DNA from: Platynereis dumerilii
Lineage: Eukaryota > Annelida > Polychaeta > Phyllodocida > Nereididae
Assembly: GCA_026936325.1 (NCBI GenBank)
Contig: JAPTHN010000011.1
Location: 2,857,001 to 2,921,000, forward strand
Length of the DNA: 64,000 nt
Direction of reading: 5' to 3'
Shown here: piece by piece, positions 57,751-64,000 of the stretch
How the letters are laid out: each line of letters starts with the position of its first letter
How positions within the stretch are numbered: position 1 is the stretch's first letter
Position numbers and translations under genes: made by a program
Notes under the pieces: model-generated
The model's database searches: none
What the model was told of the DNA's origin: nothing
Seen by the model: only the letters and a program-made list of their open reading frames with translations

Positions 57751-60265
57751 CTATGAAGGGGATTCAGACTCAGAAATTTGCTTCGCTGCTCTTTTTCTAT
57801 CTGCTGCCACGAGTTTCGCTTTTAGTTCTTGGAGTTGGTGTTCATTTCCATACAACCTGTGAAAAATAGACATTTATTTTTAAAACAAAAATGCAATTTA
57901 TGTTCGGTCCAAAATTGCAGAGAGTCTGTGTGAAAAAAGATCAGCTCCCGAGATTTTTGCACGGACCAGCAGACTCTTTACATTTGAAAATTATTTTAAT
58001 TAGTATTTAATGAACTTAGGTCTGGGATTTCAAATAACAGCTGATAAATTTGGCCCATACCTGTTTTGATAACTAGACTGATACCAGTTCTGGCTTTCCA
58101 CTCTGTCATGTACATACTTTGCAATTTACAGCAGGTGAAAGTTAAACTCAAACCAATTACATTTAGCAAATAATCCATTTCAATTTCGCAAACCTCAAGG
58201 AAGGCAAAAGTAATATATTATTCTCACTTTGCTCTGGCACGAGACTCTTTCAACAACGCAAGGTTGACCCGGTCCTTTTTGTCCAATACTTCTCGAGTGA
58301 AATTTTGAGAATACCTGAAATCATGAAAGAATTGATGGCATTTTGACAAGGAGCACTACAAAGAATAAATAATATAATCCATCATAGGATTGGACTTCCT
58401 TCATTTTTCGTTGATTTGGTCATAATCCCTAATAGCAATTACAAGTTAGGCCAGACATAATCGATCTTTAGATTCTCGGATCTTCTCGAGGAATCGATAT
58501 TTAGATTCTCGGATCTTCTCTTCTTTATTTAGGGTTGGTCAGTAGAACGAGAAATAAAACCTATAATCTAAATTTTTTATAATATCAGTTTAATACAATT
58601 TGTGAGTAAGTAAATTTGTTTTCCATATGCACAAAATCTGTTGGGACAGTCGATTCGAGAAGCTAAAAATAAATATGTCCGGCCTTTTGAGTCTATATTT
58701 ACCTGACAGCACAAAGATGCAGTAATGCTCCTACACTAATGAGGACCAAACATCCGAAGAGCACAACTTTATTGGACTGCCTCTTGACCCCCTTAATGCC
58801 ATAAAACTGGTCCTCTGGGTAATAGTCCTCTTTTGACCTGTTTCTCATGTTATAAATTGTTTCATCCCAGAACTGCTTGTTTTCTGCATCTCCACTGAAA
58901 ACGAGAAAATTCAGAATTCAAGAAGATAGTTACACAATTAGTCTTCACTTAGAAAAATTGTGAATTTTGGTTATAATCATGCAAATTTTCACCTAAAAGT
59001 AACGTCAGTGAGAAGGAACTACATGAAAGTTAGAGAGCTGAATGCATTTTCTTTTCAGACAATTTTAAAAGAAGTCAAACTCAAAATCCCCTAATATTGT
59101 CACACTCATGAATAGACAGAACAGACCGTGACTAATAAATATCACAATCGGCAAATGAAAAACATGTTGAAAATCAAATTCCACTTCAACCGAATCAATA
59201 CAAATAAGTTTTCAACTCCTGAGACGAGTCTCGCTCAGTAAATGCTTACCCTTGATACGTTGGACCCCCTTGGGAACCCATCCGGCCCGGCATATCACTC
59301 GGGTAGTGGGACGTGTATCCGTGTCTTGCCATGTTCTGCTGGAAGTGAAAGACTTGTGACATACTCATGTCGTACTCCTTTCTGCTTTGGGGTTTGCTCA
59401 ATGTTTGGTAAGCTGTGTTCAGTTTCACAAACTTCTCTTGGCTGTTGGGGTCCGACCGATTGAGATCAGGGTGATACTGAAGAAATACAAAGAGGAAGAG
59501 AAGATCCAACATTAAAATCTGTATTGTAGGCAGATTTTACAAATATCTCAAATTCTAAAAGTATATGAAAATAGATTTTTCCCGTAAGAACAGGTTGGGA
59601 AAATAAGGATTCAGTGTAATATGTATGTAGTACATAGACCAAAAAATTCTGTCGTAATTCGAGCAGCCACCTTTGTTCTGAGTCAGATTTTGTTGGACTA
59701 TTTGGCACACATAATACAATTATTGGAAAGTTTCAGCTTACCTCTTTGGAAAGCTTGAGGAAAGCATCCTTGATTTCACTGGCAGAGGCATCTTTCGTCA
59801 AACCTAATACTTCATAATGATTCTTAAACTGCCATGCTGTCACTGTCGCCAATCTATAAAAGAAATCGATGAGGTGGACGATAAAAAATGTACGAATATA
59901 AATTTCCTAAATATTGATACTTGTTAGAAGATGATGCTTCTTCGATGTAATAGTTCCTCAAGAAAAGATTTCATGGATACGGAGTCTTCAACCTTGCTCT
60001 GCTGATCTAATTGATTGGACACAAATCTATGGACAATGCAACTTAAAGTTTTAATATCCTGAAATTACTTTCAATCGTCTGACTATGAAATAAACAATTA
60101 TAGAATGACTTTGCCTGGTTAAATGGTAAACAATTTACGAAAGAACACAAACCTTCTGCGGAAAATTGGGAATGCCTCTGGATGACATTTTTGACTAGAC
60201 TTCCACAAAGCTCTTGACTTTGAGAATGAGCAGCGGGACTGTGTGATGCTGAGACGACGGAGCAT
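57751..60265 (-). CDS. DNAJC4: DNAJC4-like membrane J-domain protein
   Basis: Six coding exons on the minus strand: 60265-60153, 59853-59742, 59476-59250, 58894-58703, 58314-58228 and 57856-57751. All junctions are GT-AG, the frames agree throughout, and the total is 278 codons plus stop. Start ATG 60265 has the context CCACCATGC. Residues 1-37 are basic and poor in acidic residues, possibly a targeting peptide. The J domain starts at residue 49 (NHYEVLG) and has the HPD motif at 77-79, needed to stimulate Hsp70 ATPase, then KFVKLNTAYQTLS. A single hydrophobic segment at 194-214 (VVLFGCLVLISVGALL) would anchor it. The tail ends in a basic coiled stretch (QELKAKLVAADRKRAAKQ). This domain order and the length match vertebrate DNAJC4 (about 240 residues). 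The Hsp70 partner and membrane are inferred. An upstream ATG at about 60324 opens a 5-codon uORF. Confidence 0.87.
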
Positions 60266-61576
60266 GGTGGCTTAGATCAGGGAAGGACCACCAGTTAAAA
60301 GATCATAAGCGGCAAACCATCTGGAAACAAATCATAAGCTGCATGTTAGCCAATCAATTAGGCCTATTGAACATACATATTATACCGTTGTCATGGTGAT
60401 AGTGCTGGTATAGGGGCATAACCATTATCACAAAATAATTTTTGTTCATGCAATTCTTATCAAAGATTTGTTTCTGAACATGCCAGACTCGACCCTCCGA
60501 CTCGCAGGGGGGGGGGGGATCCAGAAAATTCTGGTGGGGGGCTATCGCGTCGCGAAACGCCTAGCTTGCGACATAACGTGACTGCCTGCTGATAGAACTA
60601 ACATGTAAAATGTAAAAATATATACATTTTGGAGTGGTGGGGGGAGATGTATCCCCCCCCCGTCCGTCCCTGGGTCACCCTCGTGTTTCCTGGAGGTGCC
60701 AACATCAATTCTCACAGTGTTTCCGGCTACTCCCAGTGGTATTGCTACACGTTACGCATGATGTGTACGTGTACAAGTGCTATCTAATAACCCACATGTT
60801 CACAGGTCTCTTATATGTGTAGCAAAACCTCTTTAACATTTGGGGATACGAGGGTCAGATTTTTTTGCACCACGTGACAAACTGGTTTATGCTCATGTGC
60901 AGCTCTTCCTCGTCTGGTTCTGAGCTACCCTCGTGCATGTTCGAATTTCGAAAACAACACGCGTTACTCATGTTACCCATGTAAGTGTTTCCGAAAACAC
61001 TCATATATGTCAGAACACAGATGTTGTGGATTGCAGTGTTGTATAAATTTACCACTGACTGCACTGGCAATGAGGCATCATGCATGCACTGCCAAACTGT
61101 TGCCTGCCAGTGCATGCCAAGTTTTGAAATCAAGCAAAGAATGAAAGGATGGTTCATTCATATCATTGATGATATCATAAACAACTCTTGACTCTTGCAA
61201 TAGCCAACATTAACTTAAGGAAGGTGGGTGATAATACAGCACCACAACACCCAATGTAAACAAACTTTACAAAGGCTATTTTGATGAACCATTGAATAAT
61301 TCCTGCCAGAAACCTCCCAGAAACAATTCAGCAGATACCCTAGAACTTATACCAGCTCTTATTTAGCTCAATGTCGTTCTCTAAACCCAGAATATCCTTA
61401 CTTTCTCCTCTCTCCCTCATCTGTGCCAGAGTTTACATAAGTAGCAGAGGACCAGTGGCACCCCTAGCGGTGTACCGTAGGACCACAAGTGATACTTGCA
61501 TAACATAAGAAAACATACAGCACAGGACCACAGTCTTTGATAGAAAGGACCTATAGAGCTCTATTGGGGACTGGAC
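60266..61576. other. Divergent intergenic region between two genes
   Basis: Separates the start codons of the DNAJC4-like (minus) and DUF393-like (plus) genes, so it must hold both 5' UTRs and promoters unless further 5' exons exist. A relic of a G-rich TE lies at 60500-60665 (GGGGGGATCCAGAAAATTC and a run of C at 60652). A 100-codon minus-strand frame (60855-61157) has no recognised family and no splice support. A CACGTG E-box is at 60871. Nothing else is identified. Confidence 0.5.
60871..60876. promoter_or_regulatory. E-box CACGTG in the divergent intergenic region
   Basis: The context CCACGTGACA is a bHLH-ZIP (USF/MITF-type) consensus in a region that must contain the promoters of two divergently oriented genes. 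A 6-bp match is expected by chance, so this is only a candidate. Confidence 0.2.
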
Positions 61577-63042
61577 ATGATGCAAAGCTTCAAATGCCAC
61601 AGATTATTAAAGACTCTGATCTATCAGCAGAGATTCTTAAGCCATGCACACTCCCAGCAAGTCAAGGTGAGTACTATGTTGGCCTTTACTGCTTGAATTA
61701 CAAGACCAGTCCTGTGTTTTGACATAATCATTTCAATGTTCTATTGCATAAATGAACAATCCCAATAATTATATATATATGGCATGAGCAGTAGGACACA
61801 CCAGTATGTTACCTAAAACCAATCTCTCAGAAATTGAACCCTTTCGTTTATATCTATCTAATATATAATTTAGACCAAGGATATATGCAGAGCCCGGCTC
61901 TGTGAATAGTGAGGTCAGTCTATTGGCAGAGCCGGCTGGCTCTGTGAATAGGCTGAGCTATCTATTGGCAGAGCCGGGCTCTGCATATAGCCATTTCTGT
62001 CTATTCACAGAGCCGGGCTCTGCCAATAGCCAACCGTCTATTTGCAGAGCCGGGCTCTGTGAATAGGCAGACATGTCAATTGGCAGAGCCGGGCTCTGTG
62101 CATAGCCATTCCTGTCTATTGGCAGAGCCCGGCTCTGCCAATAGACAGCTGTCTATATGCAGAGCCCGGCTCTGCCTATAGCCACTACCTATAATTTATC
62201 ACACGCAGCACACCCAGACAAATATGATCCTCTGGAGCAATTTTGATTCTATTGGAGCAAAGAACGATCCTCCAAGAAAAATGATCCAATGGAGACATTG
62301 AGTCTTTTAAAACCATTTTTTTGTTGCAGGTTCTGTACGATGGCGAATGCCCCCTGTGCATGTCTGAGATCAAATTCCTGATGTGGAAAGACAAACGAGA
62401 CAAAAATATTTCATTTGTGGACATAAGCAAGGCTGGATATGATGGAAAGCAGTACAGCGGGATTTCCTATGACAAAGCCATGGAAGAAATGCATGTCATA
62501 GGCAAAGATGGGAAGGTATTTTAAAGTTATTTTTCAAACAATATTTTGTTAGGCCTAATGGTGATATGATTTCATAAAAAAATAACTACTGACAAGGTAA
62601 TGTTTTTCTTTTAAGAATTCACTTATTTTTCAGTAAAGCATTGCGATTATCTGAATACACATCTTGTGGATTGCAATTTTGTACCAATACAGGTCTATTA
62701 TTATAGATCCACTGTTAGTGTGCATACACTGCACTAGTAAGGAAGGTTTTAAAATAATATGAAAGGAATTAAATTTCATTATTTATCAACCTATCACATT
62801 TTTCTCTTTTTCAGATACACACAGGAGTAGCTGCAATGCAAGAAATGTACGCAGCAGTTGGACTGGCCTGGGTGTGGGGCTTTTATAATTGGCCAATTTT
62901 CACCAAAGTGTCTGACAGAGCGTACGACTGGTTTGCCAAGAACAGATTATGGCTAACGAGGAGGGAATGCACAACCGACAAATGTGGATTGAAGAAAGAA
63001 ACTCCATCAATAAATGAAGACAACAGCAATACCAAGAGATGA
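61577..63042 (+). CDS. DCC/DUF393-family thiol-disulfide oxidoreductase-like protein
   Basis: Three coding exons (61577-61666, 62330-62515, 62815-63042), all GT-AG and phase 0, giving 167 codons plus stop. The start is ATGATG at 61577. Residues 1-30 (MMQSFKCHRLLKTLIYQQ...) are basic, hydrophobic and free of acids, consistent with a mitochondrial presequence. Exon 2 begins VLYDGECPLCMSEI: the DGxCPxC signature of the DCC family lies at residues 34-40, with cysteines 37 and 40 as the presumed redox pair. Exon 3 has the typical GVAAMQEMYAAVGLAWVWGF segment, with WPIF and the short tail of animal/plant DUF393 proteins. The biochemical role of eukaryotic members is not established; redox function is inferred from CxxC. 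Intron 1 carries the palindromic array. Confidence 0.86.
61887..62185. repeat. 39-bp tandem array, each unit centred on an odd palindrome
   Basis: Eight units start at 61887, 61926, 61968, 62006, 62044, 62083, 62122 and 62159, 37-42 bp apart. Each has a CAGAGCC(C or G)GGCTCTG core: 7-bp arms around one central base. Unit 2 has an enlarged centre (GCCGGCTGGC). Flanks alternate between ATAGCC and TCTATTGG forms, so neighbouring units can also pair. It lies in intron 1 of the DUF393-like gene, 145 bp upstream of the exon 2 acceptor. Confidence 0.9.
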
Positions 63043-63128
63043 CAGAAATGAACTTATTCTTTGACATTTAACATGTATTTTCTAGTCCACTAGTCTTTCT
63101 CATTCCCTGCAGTTTGTAATCAATCACC

Positions 63129-63217
63129 AATAAAATCTCTGGAATTTGTCTCAAATTAATTTGTATAAAGAGAAAATCAAGCTGTAAATAAAATACATTT
63201 TTATTTCACCAAATAAA
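63129..63217 (+). terminator. Cluster of poly(A) signals for the DUF393-like gene
   Basis: Three AATAAA hexamers at 63129-63134, 63187-63192 and 63212-63217, beginning 87 bp after the stop codon. A GT/T-rich stretch follows at 63225-63255. Which one is used cannot be told from sequence alone. Confidence 0.6.
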
Positions 63218-63817
63218 CAAATTGAAAAGAAGTTTTTCTTATTTTTTCGTCTTCAGATCACTCAATTTGAGTCATTAGTCATACTCTGCGAGATAATTGA
63301 ATGTTAGGCCAGAGGATATATATGTTATTTCGCAGAGGAGAAAATTATCTCATATCATTAGAAATTTATAATATAGACCTATCAGCTGCAGATGGACCAT
63401 ATAATTTATATTGATTGGTACATCGCATATGGACGTGTGCATGCTTCCCAGCATGGCAAAAGTAGGGAATCGGGCATGTAATTGCCTGGTAATTATATTT
63501 CGGAAAACTTCCAAAATGGCTTTAGTTTTTTTTCTGCCTTTTAGAATTATTGGAAATTTTCACATACTTTTTTTATTGTGTGGAAATAAAAAAAATTCTC
63601 ACCCTGTTTTGGACACTGCAGTTAGAAAAACTTGCAGTCAGTGTCAGAGTATGTTTTGGTTCTGGCAATGTTTGTGTAAACAATGCAAGAAAGAATGCAT
63701 CCAGTCAATCATTGTGAAGATGGTGGTGGCGCAAGGAGCGATTTATGAAACGAGGCGACACCTGGCGAGCAGACGTCATCTAGACGTAAACAGAAAAGAA
63801 ATCACAAGCCAGAGAAA
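63218..63817. other. Intergenic and 5' UTR region upstream of GPKOW
   Basis: No repeat family is recognised. It should contain the promoter and 5' UTR of the next gene. A 136-codon plus-strand frame (63411-63821) overlaps the GPKOW start codon in another frame, lacks recognisable motifs, and is probably not translated. Confidence 0.5.
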
Positions 63818-63954
63818 ATGAGTGGAGTTTCATTCGGTTTCACCAAAAAGAAAGAGCAGAAGGTCTTGCAGACTTCTGTCATAGCTGACCCAGAAAAGAA
63901 AGAAGGAGATGAGAGAGACTCATTGACGTCCTACGATGAAAACACTGGCAAAAG
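63818..63954 (+). CDS. GPKOW: Probable GPKOW (G-patch/KOW) first coding exon, partial gene
   Basis: ATG at 63818 (context GAAAATGAG) opens 45 codons plus two bases, ending at a donor AG/GTGAGA at 63955. The encoded start MSGVSFGFTKKKEQK resembles the conserved ISFGFT-R/K start of GPKOW. This nuclear spliceosome-associated protein has a G-patch that contacts the DHX16 helicase and two KOW motifs; those domains would lie beyond the window end. The downstream residues (SVIADPEKKEGDERDSL) are acidic and low in complexity, as in GPKOW. Identification rests on the short N-terminal motif and exon shape only, so another SFGF-starting nuclear protein is possible. Confidence 0.65.
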
Positions 63955-64000
63955 GTGAGAAAGACAAAGTGCCAATTATCGCCCACAGGCTTCATTCAAG

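Noticed and set aside
59955-60030. Possible extra coding exon between DNAJC4 exons 1 and 2
   Set aside because: An open stretch follows an AG, but it contains an in-frame stop before any good donor, and exons 1 and 2 join in phase without it.
60855-61157. 100-codon minus-strand frame between the divergent genes
   Set aside because: No recognisable domain and no partner exons; the region is expected to be promoter or UTR.
63411-63821. 136-codon frame ending in ATGA overlap with the GPKOW start
   Set aside because: ATGA overlaps matter in operons, not in this setting. The frame has no motif and probably spans promoter and 5' UTR.

Overview
The window is animal nuclear DNA: spliced genes with GT-AG introns, hAT and CACTA-type DNA transposons, CR1/Jockey-like LINEs, tRNA-derived SINEs and GATA, GGAA and GGAT microsatellites. 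The AT-rich base composition, the frequent TAGGCCTA-type words and the TE mix suggest a marine invertebrate, perhaps an echinoderm or other non-vertebrate deuterostome. That placement is an inference with low confidence.

Positions 1-56660 are one large repeat domain. Its base is a satellite with a monomer of about 186 bp, packed with short inverted repeats. It is divergent on the left (1-39.5 kb) and strongly homogenised on the right (39.5-41.9 and 46.5-55.8 kb). At about 55846 it flips orientation and then ends. Seven copies of a non-satellite spacer module of about 430-520 bp sit inside the left part, so the left half is a loose higher-order repeat. It has further duplicated in blocks: an offset of about 8.1 kb for 11-14.3 kb versus 19.1-22.4 kb, a 551-bp tandem pair at 13.7-14.8 kb, a 3148-bp offset for 50.4-52.5 kb versus 53.6-55.7 kb, and three related copies at about 15.9, 23.5 and 26.4 kb.

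Because the satellite and spacer copies supply empty sites, many insertions can be delimited to the base. They are: a 1308-bp AAGGAT-rich element (TSD TTA); a minus-strand CR1/Jockey-like LINE (3893-8194) itself split by a TIR element (6191-7326); a hairpin-ended element found at the same site in two modules; a 151-bp palindromic MITE (8-bp TSD); two SINE insertions; two copies of a LINE 3' end; an unclassified 491-bp insertion; a 730-bp hAT-like element (8-bp TSD); a 3462-bp hAT-like element (8-bp TSD) carrying a second LINE with an open 479-codon RT frame and a poly(A) tail; a 4633-bp CACTG-ended element; and a 255-bp GC-rich hAT-like MITE (8-bp TSD).

The right end, 57.7-64 kb, holds host genes. 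A DNAJC4-like membrane J-protein lies on the minus strand (6 coding exons, 278 codons). A DCC/DUF393-type thiol-disulfide oxidoreductase-like protein lies on the plus strand (3 coding exons, 167 codons), with an unusual palindromic 39-bp tandem array in intron 1. Last comes the first coding exon of a probable GPKOW (G-patch/KOW spliceosomal protein) gene, which runs off the window. The first two genes are divergently oriented, with 1.3 kb between their start codons. The many ORFs in 1-56.6 kb are satellite or transposon shadows, apart from the LINE reading frames.
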